Part shown: in pieces, positions 29,789-38,768 of the stretch
How the letters are laid out: each line of letters opens with the position of its first letter
Numbering within the stretch: the first letter of the stretch is position 1
Assembly (NCBI RefSeq): GCF_013752535.1
Contig: NZ_CP058348.1
Span: 2,914,001-2,978,000 of the forward strand
Length of the DNA: 64,000 bases
Direction: 5' to 3'
Source: Bdellovibrio sp. KM01
Lineage (GTDB): Bacteria; Bdellovibrionota; Bdellovibrionia; Bdellovibrionales; Bdellovibrionaceae
The notes under the pieces: model-generated
What the model was told of the DNA's origin: nothing
The model's database searches: none
Seen by the model: only the letters and a program-made list of their open reading frames with translations
Made by a program: the position numbers and the translations under genes

Positions 29789-30952
29789 TTACTTTCGCCA
29801 AATCCGAATTACGAGTGGCACTTGTTTGTCTTTTTTATGTGTGACGAGTGTTTTCTCTGCGACGGAACTCAGGCGACCACTGCCTTTGGCAATTTCTTCT
29901 ATTTGAGTTTTCAACTCTGATGAAAACTCCTCTAAACCTCGAGCTCTTAAAAGACCTAATAGTTTTGAGTACGCATTCCTATCACCCAAAAGCTGCCGTA
30001 CTTCTGTTTCGTCAGTCTTCCCGCCTACTGAAGTATAGTCTTCTGAAGGATCTTTTTCATAACAAGATACGACGGTCGGAGAATCTGTCGGCTCCATTGG
30101 ACATATGCTTTCAAGCTTCCCCATAGCAGCAATCGTTTGATCCGTATTAAGTGATCCCACCCGTGACATCCAACGCACCCATTCTGATGGCGTCTTGACT
30201 TCGTCAAGTCCCGAGAAAGATGTGATTCTGATATCACTCTCTCCAAGGAAACTGAGTTGGTCATAAACACGCGCTAACGAATATGAACCCGCTGCAAGTA
30301 TAACAACGGTCAGCGAACCAATGCAGATGAGTTTCTTTCTTTTTGCCTTCGTTAAAGTCGTCAGTGCGAAGTAGTTAGTTGCGAATAGAATAATCACCAA
30401 GCTCAATTCCGCGATCATATATCCTAGAAGTCTGGAAAAATGATATACTGCCACAAGAAATGAAAAGTAGAGCGCATATCCGACAGATTTAGCAATATTT
30501 GCGGGAGATTTCGTGAGGTTTTTCGTAGCCATAACTTTCGGATCATGAATTGCTACAACACTGATAGATACCAACAGGAGAACTCCCCAAAGGATATCTA
30601 ATAAACCCCCATTGAAGATGTCATGAATAACGGAATCTTGGTCTCTCTGATGGATTAATAAAAATGTATACAGGAACACCGTATTTAATGCCAAACATCC
30701 GAATTGAATAAGAACAATTCCCGTCCAAAACTGATTGATTGTGCGGGCAGTTCTTCTCCAAAAAACAATCCAACCTTCCACTGATATGAATAACGAGCCT
30801 AAAACAAATGACAATCCAGCAGCAAAAAAACCGACGTAATTCCGTATATAAGGATCTTCTCGGAAAAAGATACCTACAATTAAGAGAACAAGCCAAATAA
30901 ACAAAACTCTTGAAATATAGCGTTTATAAAAATCGAAAAATAAATGGCGCAT
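29789..30952 (-). CDS. Polytopic membrane protein, partner of the adjacent ABC ATPase
   Basis: 387 residues. Five or six hydrophobic helices occupy residues about 15-235; a soluble region of ~150 residues follows (from SLARVYDQL), with no recognised motif. The start overlaps the ATPase stop by one base, so it is likely the permease of a two-gene ABC transporter, though no ABC-2 signature is clear. A+T content is higher than in flanking genes (sampled lines near 40% G+C), which hints at acquisition from elsewhere. Family not recognised. Confidence 0.7.
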   Translation of the reverse strand: MRHLFFDFYKRYISRVLFIWLVLLIVGIFFREDPYIRNYVGFFAAGLSFVLGSLFISVEGWIVFWRRTARTINQFWTGIVLIQFGCLALNTVFLYTFLLIHQRDQDSVIHDIFNGGLLDILWGVLLLVSISVVAIHDPKVMATKNLTKSPANIAKSVGYALYFSFLVAVYHFSRLLGYMIAELSLVIILFATNYFALTTLTKAKRKKLICIGSLTVVILAAGSYSLARVYDQLSFLGESDIRITSFSGLDEVKTPSEWVRWMSRVGSLNTDQTIAAMGKLESICPMEPTDSPTVVSCYEKDPSEDYTSVGGKTDETEVRQLLGDRNAYSKLLGLLRARGLEEFSSELKTQIEEIAKGSGRLSSVAEKTLVTHKKDKQVPLVIRIWRK

Positions 30953-31818
30953 TAAAATTGATCTCCTGCCGTGAAATAGGACTGCACATCAGAGATTGTC
31001 ACTGCACGTTGGTCCTCACTTATTCCCAGCCCCGTAACTTCATGATTTCGAGGATGCATGAATATCCATTTCCCATCCCCATTCAAACCTATTTTTTTAA
31101 CAACCGAAGAAGAAATAGAAGGTCCGATCTCTTTGGGAACTAGAAGCTTTCTGAAATGTGAATTCAACGTCTGGCTGTCGCTGGAAAAGGAAACTTTGCC
31201 ATTCTCTAAAATCGTTACGTTGGTTGCAAATCCCTGCATTTCACTGGCGATGTTCGTGCTCATCACAACGAGACAACCTCGATGCATTTCTTCATTTAGA
31301 AACTCCATCATCGTCCATCGTGAAGCTTGATCTAATACCGCAGTGATTTCATCCAAAAGATAAATTAATGGTTTCTTCGGCGCTTGAACGCAGAAAAGAG
31401 CTTTCATCTTTTGCCCGCGAGACATCCCATGAAAAGATTTCGTTGCGTCCACATCAAGAGATTTACACAGACGATCAAACAGCCCTGCGTCGTAGTCTTC
31501 ATAAAGATTTGCGTGCATCTCGCACCAATGCGAAAGCGAGTCAGAAAACGGAAGAATTTGCTCTTCAGAGATAAAGGCCATGAAATCATTCAAGCAAAGT
31601 GATGTAGAAAAAAGAGATTTATCATTAAAGGTTAATTCACCGGAATCAAACACCTCTTGCTGGGCAAGGATTCTCATGAGAGTGGATTTGCCACTTCCAT
31701 TTTTCCCCATCAATGCGATGAACTGTCCCGACTTCAAACTGAGATTGGAAATATTCAAAATGGCTTTTTTATCATACGACTTTATAAGATTCTTTACGAC
31801 GAACACTGCTTTATTCAT
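30952..31818 (-). CDS. ABC transporter ATP-binding protein
   Basis: 288 residues. Walker A GKNGSGKSTLM, signature in MSRGQKMKALF and Walker B in LIYLLDEITAVLD. The signature reads SRGQ instead of the usual SGGQ. The usual H-loop His is not clear: the position after MS is TNIASE, so hydrolysis might be altered. The C-terminal ~80 residues do not match a known regulatory domain. It makes an operon with the membrane protein that follows. AT-richer than neighbours. Confidence 0.85.
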   Translation of the reverse strand: MNKAVFVVKNLIKSYDKKAILNISNLSLKSGQFIALMGKNGSGKSTLMRILAQQEVFDSGELTFNDKSLFSTSLCLNDFMAFISEEQILPFSDSLSHWCEMHANLYEDYDAGLFDRLCKSLDVDATKSFHGMSRGQKMKALFCVQAPKKPLIYLLDEITAVLDQASRWTMMEFLNEEMHRGCLVVMSTNIASEMQGFATNVTILENGKVSFSSDSQTLNSHFRKLLVPKEIGPSISSSVVKKIGLNGDGKWIFMHPRNHEVTGLGISEDQRAVTISDVQSYFTAGDQF

Positions 31819-31902
31819 ATAGGAATGTTCGCATTAGCGTCGGTTACTGGCAGCAAAAACTGAAGCACCCAGACCAAATTTCAACATGTTTATAGCGGAA
31901 AG

Positions 31903-31933
31903 AAAAAAAGCCCGGTCTCCCGGGCTTTTTTTT
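31903..31933 (-). terminator. Bidirectional Rho-independent terminator
   Basis: AAAAAAAGCCCGG pairs with CCGGGCTTTTTTTT across a TCTC loop. It lies after the RND gene on the - strand and upstream of the ABC operon. Confidence 0.88.
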
Positions 31934-31967
31934 ACGCATCGAGTCCGTAAAGAGGACCTGGCACCTT

Positions 31968-34900
31968 TTATTCGCCGACGGCGGCGAAGGCTTGTTTGGT
32001 TTGCTCGCGGACTTTGTCGCGTTTTCTGAATCTGTCGGAGATCGAGTACGCTGCTGGCACTACGAACAAAGTCAAGATTGTGGAAACCAAAACCCCACCG
32101 ATCAAGCACAAGGCCATTGGGCGCATTGTTTCGGAACCGGCACCGGTTGCCATCGCAGAGGGAACCGCCGCGGCAATCGTTGCGATCGACGTCATCAGGA
32201 TCGGACGAAGACGAATTGGACATGCTTCCAATAATGCATTATCCGCATTCAGTGCACCACGATCACGAACGGTGTTCGTGAATTCAACCAACAAGATCGA
32301 GTTCTTTTTCACGATACCCATCAAGAGCAAGAATCCGATGGCCGAGTACATGTTCAAAGATTGGCCCGTTAACAACAAGGCAAAGAACGCACCCGAGAAA
32401 CTTAGTGGCAATGCCAACAAGATTGTCGCTGGATCGATGAACGAGTTGAATTGGGAAGCCAAGATCATGTAGGCGATCACGATACCCAAGATGAATGCTA
32501 GGAAGAAACTTTGGATCGATTCTTTGAAGGTTTTCGAAGAACCCTGCTGCTCGATCATGTAACCCGGTTCCAAAGTCTTTTTACCGATTTCCAAAATCTT
32601 ATCCATCGCTGCCTGCTGAGAAGCACCGGCTTTTAAGTTCGCAGTAATGGTAATTGCACGCTGACGATTCATACGTGAGATACTTTGCAAAGCCTTCGTC
32701 GTCTCTTGCGTTGTCACGCGAGAGATTGGAACCAAGTTCGCGCGGTTGTTTCCAATCAACAACTTTTTGATCTCAACCATCGCGTCTTCTTTATTATCCA
32801 ATTTCACTTTGATGTCGTAGCGGTGACCACCGTCAGGATACTCCCCGGCTTTCACTCCCCCGATCAAAGCATTCACCGTCGTCCCGACAGCTGCGATGCT
32901 CACACCATGTTGAGCCGCTGAAACGCGATCTGGTTTTACCTGAATTTCTGGCATACCCAAAAGGTAATTGGAATCGACGTCGACCATTAAACCGGTCTTA
33001 GTCATTTCATCCATGATCTTTTGCGAATAGCCCGCAAGCTTTTCCCAGTCAGAACCCATGACGGTAAATTCAATCGGATAACCACGACCACTTGAGAACC
33101 CACGTTGGGACATATCCATCAGTACCGGGCGCACGTCTTGGATTTTACCGAACGCCTCACGAGTCACCTGCATGAAATCAGTTTGCGTCATGCGCTTACC
33201 CGTTTTTTGATCAATCGGACGCTCTTTGAACTCTTTCATAGTGATAAACATCATCGCGGTATTGGCGTCAGAGATACCGCCACCGAAACCACCGATGCTG
33301 GCAAAGACTTGCTTTACTTCAGGGCGAGAACGCAACCACTCTTCCGCTTGCTTAACTTGACCATCTGTATAAGCAAGAGAACTTCCCACCGGCAATATTA
33401 AACGCGCCAAGAAAATGCTTTGATCTTGAGCGGGTGACATTTCTTTCACCAGGAATTTAACAGAGATAAATGACAAAGCCACGAATACCAAAGAACCGAT
33501 GATGACTTTCCAGCGCATTTGCAAAGTTTTGCGCAACCATCTTTCATAGCCCACTTTCAAAGAATCCATGAAAGCTTCAAACGCTTTACCGATTTTAGTC
33601 GTACGCTCACCGTGGTGAACGAAACCAGCACAACGCATTGGCGTGATTGTCAGGGATTCCACCAATGACAAGAACACGGCGATGGAAATTGTCACCCCGA
33701 ATTGCATCAAGAACTTACCAATGATCCCCTTCATGAACGCCACAGGAAGGAAGATCGCGATAACGGCCGCTGTTGCTGCCATTGCCGCAAAAGAAATCTC
33801 ACGCGCACCAAGAATCGCGGATTCAATCTGTCCGTGCCCTTCCTCGTTATACCTAAAGATATTTTCCAGAACCATGATGGCATCGTCGACGACGATACCG
33901 ATGGCGAGAGTCAAACCTAGCAACGTGAACGTGTTCAACGTGTATCCCAGGAAATACAAACCGATGAAGGCACCTAACAACGAAGTTGGAATAGAAAGTA
34001 AAACGTTGAATGTTGCAGACCACGACCCTAAAAACGCCCAACAAACCAAAGACGTCAAAACCACGGCCAAGATCAAGTGATGCGTCAACTCACCCACGGA
34101 TTTTTCAATGAACTGAGTACTGTCGAAGTTCACATGAATTTTCATACCTTCCGGCAGTTGCGACTGAATTTCTTCCGCTTTGGCCTTCACCGCTTTCGCG
34201 ACAGCCACGGCATTCGTACCACGCTGTTTACGAATACCTAATCCCAACGCCGGCTCGCCGTTAAAGCGAGAAATACGAGTGATGTTATCAAGACCCATGC
34301 TGACATCGGCCACTTGACCGATCTTTACCATGTTCGTGGAATCTTGAATCAAAGACCCGGCACGACGGCTGATCACGATGTTTTTAAACTCTTCGATGGT
34401 TTTTGCCTCACCCATCGTACGCACGTTGAAATTGCTTTTCTTAGTTTCAATGTAACCACCGGGAACTTCAGAGTGCTCAGACTTGATCGCATCGATCACG
34501 TCATTCACTGCAATATTATAACCCGGAAGTTTTTTAGTATTTACGAATACGCGAAGCACGGGATCCGTGTAACCACCCAGGAAAATATCACCCACGCCAT
34601 CCACTGTCGTAAAACGATCTTTCAAATAGTCGCGCGCGTATTTCATCAGGAATTCAAGGTCACCCTTGTCGTAAGTAAGTGCCAACCACAAAATGGGTTG
34701 GTCGTCGGGATTCGTTTTTGAAATGGTTGGAGCATCGACGTTGTCAGGAAGTAATCGCTGCGCACCTGAAACTTTTGCCTGAACATCTTGCAAAGCGAGA
34801 TCGATATTGCGGTCCAAACTAAATTCTACGGTAATTGTTGCAGACCCTGTTTTGCTGCTGGAAGTGATGCTTTGGACACCTTCGACTCCCATCAAAGCAC

Positions 34901-35105
34901 TTTCGATGACATCAACAACCTGAGTCTCCATTACTTCTGGAGCCGCACCATCCAAAGTTACGCTGACCGAAACTGTGGGAAAATCCACGTCAGGTAATTG
35001 GCTTAAACCCATTCTTGAAAACGAGATCAAACCGAAAATCATCAATCCAAACATTAACATCCATGCGAAGACTGGGTTCTTGATGGAAATATCCGAAATG
35101 CGCAT
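31968..35105 (-). CDS. RND-family efflux permease (AcrB-like)
   Basis: 1045 residues from MRISDISI, with AAGGAGAAGGA directly ahead. Typical AcrB/MdtB architecture: N-terminal helix (PVFAWMLMFGLMIFG), two large periplasmic loops and twelve membrane helices, including the proton-relay segment LGLTLAIGIVVDDAIMVLEN with two Asp. It should pump drugs, lipids or other small molecules using the proton gradient. An adaptor (MFP) gene is not adjacent. Divergent from a three-gene operon with a TolC-like channel. Confidence 0.93.
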   Translation of the reverse strand: MRISDISIKNPVFAWMLMFGLMIFGLISFSRMGLSQLPDVDFPTVSVSVTLDGAAPEVMETQVVDVIESALMGVEGVQSITSSSKTGSATITVEFSLDRNIDLALQDVQAKVSGAQRLLPDNVDAPTISKTNPDDQPILWLALTYDKGDLEFLMKYARDYLKDRFTTVDGVGDIFLGGYTDPVLRVFVNTKKLPGYNIAVNDVIDAIKSEHSEVPGGYIETKKSNFNVRTMGEAKTIEEFKNIVISRRAGSLIQDSTNMVKIGQVADVSMGLDNITRISRFNGEPALGLGIRKQRGTNAVAVAKAVKAKAEEIQSQLPEGMKIHVNFDSTQFIEKSVGELTHHLILAVVLTSLVCWAFLGSWSATFNVLLSIPTSLLGAFIGLYFLGYTLNTFTLLGLTLAIGIVVDDAIMVLENIFRYNEEGHGQIESAILGAREISFAAMAATAAVIAIFLPVAFMKGIIGKFLMQFGVTISIAVFLSLVESLTITPMRCAGFVHHGERTTKIGKAFEAFMDSLKVGYERWLRKTLQMRWKVIIGSLVFVALSFISVKFLVKEMSPAQDQSIFLARLILPVGSSLAYTDGQVKQAEEWLRSRPEVKQVFASIGGFGGGISDANTAMMFITMKEFKERPIDQKTGKRMTQTDFMQVTREAFGKIQDVRPVLMDMSQRGFSSGRGYPIEFTVMGSDWEKLAGYSQKIMDEMTKTGLMVDVDSNYLLGMPEIQVKPDRVSAAQHGVSIAAVGTTVNALIGGVKAGEYPDGGHRYDIKVKLDNKEDAMVEIKKLLIGNNRANLVPISRVTTQETTKALQSISRMNRQRAITITANLKAGASQQAAMDKILEIGKKTLEPGYMIEQQGSSKTFKESIQSFFLAFILGIVIAYMILASQFNSFIDPATILLALPLSFSGAFFALLLTGQSLNMYSAIGFLLLMGIVKKNSILLVEFTNTVRDRGALNADNALLEACPIRLRPILMTSIATIAAAVPSAMATGAGSETMRPMALCLIGGVLVSTILTLFVVPAAYSISDRFRKRDKVREQTKQAFAAVGE

Positions 35106-35221
35106 TCCTTCTCCTTGGAACAAAGACTCGATCAGTGTAACTCAGCACATCCTAACCAACCATGAACATCTTTCAACAAAAGATAACTCAAGACTTTGAT
35201 TTTACTCAGCCTTCATAAGGT

Positions 35222-35242
35222 CACCTAAGCAATACTTAGGTG
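35222..35242. promoter_or_regulatory. Perfect palindrome between RND and outer-membrane operons
   Basis: CACCTAAG-CAATA-CTTAGGTG, 8-base arms and 5-base spacer, no T-tract. It is 12 bases ahead of a TTGACA -35 element and about 115 bases from the RND start, so it may be an operator for one or both. No regulator gene is adjacent. Confidence 0.55.
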
Positions 35243-35254
35243 GCTAATCAGTGA

Positions 35255-35283
35255 TTGACATGACTGGTCTGGAGGACTATTTC
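35255..35283 (+). promoter_or_regulatory. Candidate promoter for the outer-membrane operon
   Basis: TTGACA is an exact -35 match; 17 bases later TATTTC is a weaker -10. The start codon at 35317 leaves about 27 bases of leader with GGAGG. Confidence 0.5.
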
Positions 35284-35316
35284 TTTTCGGCAATTGTGCC
35301 ACTTCTGGAGGCTTTC

Positions 35317-36084
35317 ATGTCGACTGCTCGTTACGCGAGTTCATTCTTGTTCGCTACTCTAACGTTCGTTTCCGCAATTGGTTGGTCCCAAGCGACTTCC
35401 ACTTCTTTAAGAGATGCTGCCCTTGCAGAAACTTCTGCCAAAGGTACAGCTCAAAAATATGCATCTGACGCGCAAACAACTGGAATGTTGGTTCTTAAAG
35501 ACCCAAAGCCAGAAATCATCACACGTCCTTGGCAATACTTCGCGGGTTTCACAGCTCAGCAATTCCAAGCTAAAGGAACAGTGACGACTGAAACTGCAGG
35601 AACATTTGATTTGAGCCAAAACGATCAAACATTCATGCCCGGCCTCACATTCGGTGTGATGACACCTGAATGGAACGTAAAAAATATTTTGATCAGCGGT
35701 GGAGTTCGTTTTGATGCTTCTATGGCGACGCAAAACTCTGCAGTGACCTTGCCTTCAGGAGCCACGATTGATGACGCACGTTTAAATACGACGATGGCTT
35801 CCGCGGGACCGGTTTTGAATATTAGCCACGCAAAAGTATCTTGGTTGGCAGTTACGTTCTCTCCGCAATACGGAAACTTGAACTACACGCAAACTTCCTC
35901 TAACGATTTTGCGCACTTCTCCAAACAAGGTTCTTACTTGGCGATGAACTATGGGTTAGACTTCCGTTTGACAAAAAAATGGTCGGTTTTCACTGAATGG
36001 TCTCAAAGAGAATTGCGTGATCAGAATCAGGAAATCGCTCTTGAAAAAGACAACTTTGAATTAGGAACTAGAGTGTCATGGTAA
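35317..36084 (+). CDS. Small outer-membrane beta-barrel protein
   Basis: 255 residues from MSTARYAS, with GGAGG five bases upstream; the frame starting at 35251 adds unlikely residues. Signal peptide ends near GWSQATS. The mature protein has alternating strands (QYFAGFTAQQFQAK, GLTFGVMTPEWNV, VSWLAVTFSPQYGNL, YLAMNYGLDFRL) and ends in Trp (TRVSW). Probably an 8- to 10-stranded barrel. It overlaps the start of the TolC-like gene by 7 bases. Function unknown. Confidence 0.73.
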   Translation: MSTARYASSFLFATLTFVSAIGWSQATSTSLRDAALAETSAKGTAQKYASDAQTTGMLVLKDPKPEIITRPWQYFAGFTAQQFQAKGTVTTETAGTFDLSQNDQTFMPGLTFGVMTPEWNVKNILISGGVRFDASMATQNSAVTLPSGATIDDARLNTTMASAGPVLNISHAKVSWLAVTFSPQYGNLNYTQTSSNDFAHFSKQGSYLAMNYGLDFRLTKKWSVFTEWSQRELRDQNQEIALEKDNFELGTRVSW

Positions 36085-37553
36085 AAAAAATCATTCTTCT
36101 TCTTTGTGCAACTTCGACTGCTTGGGCGCAACAACCTGTTGCTGCTCCTAAAGTCATCACTCTGACACAGAAAAAAGTGGCAGAGTTGGCTTTGCAGCAA
36201 GGTTACCGCACCAAAGAAGTAAACCTTCAGTATCAACAATTTAAACTTCCCTACGCTGAAACCCTGGCTAAGTACGATTGGCTTCTTAATGCAGCCACTG
36301 GTTACGAACAGGACAAGCAAGCGCAACTTTTAACGTCACCAACGATGGATCCACACAACAAGATCGAGCGCTATAACACGACGTTCTCGTTGCAAAAGCC
36401 TTTCACGACAGGAACGTTGGCAACTCTTGAACTCAGTCGTCTGTCACTAAATGCAGACTATGATACAGCAATTGCGACGCCTCCTCCGGACAACCAAACT
36501 TTGGATCGTGCCGGGATCATCCTGGAACAAGCGATCTTAGGTAATTTCTTCGGTGTGGCTGATCGTGGCACTGTGAATGCAGCAGAACAAAACTACCAGG
36601 CTTCTGAAATCCTTCGTGCGAATGATTTGGAAAACGTGGTGCTCGAAGCTGTTCGCCAGTTCTGGCAGGCTTACATCGCTCAGGAAAACTTCAGAGAAGC
36701 CGTCAGCGCTCGTGACCGCTATAAAAAACTCGTGGAGACAGTTCGCAGAAAAACTTCTTTGGGTTATTCCAATCCTGGCGACTTACCGCAAGCTCAAGCC
36801 GAACTTGAGACTCGCGAACAAACTGTGAAACTGACTTCGACAGATTACCTGGCTTCTGTCGAGAATCTTTTGACAGCGTTGGCTTTGGATCCAAAATCAG
36901 AAGTAAAATTTGAAATGAGCGCAGCGCTTCCAGCGATGCCAAGCTTGCCACCCAAAGCCACTGAAGATTTGCGCGCCATCCGTTCGCAAAAGTTGAAAGT
37001 CTCAGCAGCCGAGGAAAGCCTGTCGGCCTCCAAGTCTTTGTCCTACCCGACTTTGAATGTCGTGGGTAAAGCCTATACAACGGGCGTCGGTGAAAAATCT
37101 GAAGATTCTTATTCTGAAGTGACTGGCGGCTCCCGCCCTGATTACTACATCGGTTTGAGATTTGCTTACAACTTTGGCTCTGACATCCAAAACGAACGTA
37201 TCGTTTACAACAAATTGAATCGCGACCTGGAACAAACTCGTTTGCAACGTCAAATGGTGGAAGTCGTGGACGCGAACACACAGGCTGAGCGTAAAGCTCA
37301 AGCCGCTTACTCGATCGCCCAAAGCGCCGAGAAACAAAAAGCTTTCCGTGAAAGAGCGGTAACGGAATTGAACCGTTCCTACTCTCAAGGAAGAACTGAT
37401 ATTAATAACTTGATCATTGCTCTGAACAACTCATTTACAGCAGAGATTCAATACATCACTGCAGTAGGTAACTACCACATCGCTCTAAATGAGTGGGCAG
37501 CATCAAGAGACGAACTTATTCCTGACGAACAGCCGTCAGAAGACAAGAAATAG
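36078..37553 (+). CDS. TolC-like outer-membrane efflux channel
   Basis: 491 residues. Signal peptide ends at AWAQQP. Two OEP-type repeats of long helices: YQASEILRANDLENVVLEAV with VRQFWQAYIAQE in the first, and RAVTELNRSYSQGRTDINN in the second. This family forms the trimeric channel for RND or ABC exporters. It is probably the outer-membrane partner of the divergent RND pump. Overlaps the preceding gene and is followed after 12 bases by a lipoprotein. Confidence 0.88.
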   Translation: MVKKIILLLCATSTAWAQQPVAAPKVITLTQKKVAELALQQGYRTKEVNLQYQQFKLPYAETLAKYDWLLNAATGYEQDKQAQLLTSPTMDPHNKIERYNTTFSLQKPFTTGTLATLELSRLSLNADYDTAIATPPPDNQTLDRAGIILEQAILGNFFGVADRGTVNAAEQNYQASEILRANDLENVVLEAVRQFWQAYIAQENFREAVSARDRYKKLVETVRRKTSLGYSNPGDLPQAQAELETREQTVKLTSTDYLASVENLLTALALDPKSEVKFEMSAALPAMPSLPPKATEDLRAIRSQKLKVSAAEESLSASKSLSYPTLNVVGKAYTTGVGEKSEDSYSEVTGGSRPDYYIGLRFAYNFGSDIQNERIVYNKLNRDLEQTRLQRQMVEVVDANTQAERKAQAAYSIAQSAEKQKAFRERAVTELNRSYSQGRTDINNLIIALNNSFTAEIQYITAVGNYHIALNEWAASRDELIPDEQPSEDKK

Positions 37554-37565
37554 GCAGGGGATTTT

Positions 37566-38546
37566 ATGTTGAAGAAACTTATCTTAACTTTGAGCGTACT
37601 AAGCCTGACTGCTTGCGCGTTCAACAATGACGAGTCGAGCGCTAACAAAAGAAATAAAAAATTAGCTGAAGACAACGCTCGTGCTGCTGCGATCTTTTCC
37701 AAAGTGGAAGGCGCCTACCAAGGAAACCTGATCCGCGAGAATGGTGCAACTGAAGTTATCGAAATCAAGTTGGTTGGCCTTTCTCTGGACACGGGCAACA
37801 AGAATGACGACGGCTCCGCGATCAATCAATACCTTCAAACAGCCGTTTACACTCGCATTTCCCCATCATCTGCATCAATGACTGGCTTATCGGCCAATTA
37901 CACTGCAGAACTGGGTGCATTGACGATTACGAATCCAGATAAAAACATTAATAACGATGATGTTCATTCGATTACCGCAACTATTAAAGACGGCGTAATG
38001 ACTGGCGTGGTTGTATCCAAAGCTGGCATCATCGGTCGTATGTCTTTGAAATTCGTGATTGGCGGCTCGTCAAACGGTGGTAACGGTTCTGACGAACAGT
38101 ATTATGACCGTCTTCGCCAGAAATACGCGAAGATCTCTGGTATGTATTATGGCTGTGTGATCACAACCAAGGACATGACTCAAAGAGGTGTTCCGAACTA
38201 CAAAGCGAAAATGACCTTGTCAGTATTCGAAGAAAAAGTTGTTGGAAAAGACAAAACAACCCGTCCAACGTTGGTGGGAACATTCCTTAGAAACGACGAC
38301 TCTGAGGAATTCCTAAGAGCAGCTCTGAGCGGCGAATACCGCGATGACTTCGTACCTGCAGCCCTGACCCTTGACGGTAAGTACTCCGGCCAAACAAATG
38401 GCTATGCGACCGTATTCAAGGGAACTCTATCTGCGGATGGTGATTACGTTGCAGAATACTCCAGCAACAACTTCGGTTTAGAAGGCAAAATGTACTTCAA
38501 ACGCGGAAAAACTTACCCCGCGAAATGCGCGAATGTTTCTCGCTAG
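37566..38546 (+). CDS. Lipoprotein of unknown function
   Basis: 326 residues. Lipobox LSLTACAF with Cys at residue ~17. The mature part is a beta-rich domain with an internal repeat-like plan: GAYQGNLIREN and GMYYGCVITTKD start two similar halves, about 140 residues apart. A Gly/Asn linker (GGSSNGGNGS) separates them. I do not know the family. Third gene of the outer-membrane operon, so it may help the channel or cell-surface structure. Confidence 0.75.
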   Translation: MLKKLILTLSVLSLTACAFNNDESSANKRNKKLAEDNARAAAIFSKVEGAYQGNLIRENGATEVIEIKLVGLSLDTGNKNDDGSAINQYLQTAVYTRISPSSASMTGLSANYTAELGALTITNPDKNINNDDVHSITATIKDGVMTGVVVSKAGIIGRMSLKFVIGGSSNGGNGSDEQYYDRLRQKYAKISGMYYGCVITTKDMTQRGVPNYKAKMTLSVFEEKVVGKDKTTRPTLVGTFLRNDDSEEFLRAALSGEYRDDFVPAALTLDGKYSGQTNGYATVFKGTLSADGDYVAEYSSNNFGLEGKMYFKRGKTYPAKCANVSR

Positions 38547-38571
38547 TAGTAAAGTTTTTTAAAGGCAATAT

Positions 38572-38603
38572 AAAAACCCAGCGTAAAAAGCTGGGTTTTT
38601 TTT
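38572..38603 (+). terminator. Rho-independent terminator
   Basis: AAAAACCCAGC pairs with GCTGGGTTTTT across 7 bases and continues into Ts. It ends the three-gene outer-membrane operon. Confidence 0.9.
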
Positions 38604-38768
38604 ATCTCTGTGACGAAGCACTCCCGTGGTTTTGCTGAACTACAGCGGCCAGGATTTCTACCCCTTCATTTTGACAAAGAAGCACCAGCTTGCAGCACAG
38701 CTCCTGTCAAGTTTACTCGATTGGCATACAATGCTCGTAAGAGAAAGAATCCTTATTGAAGGACACCA

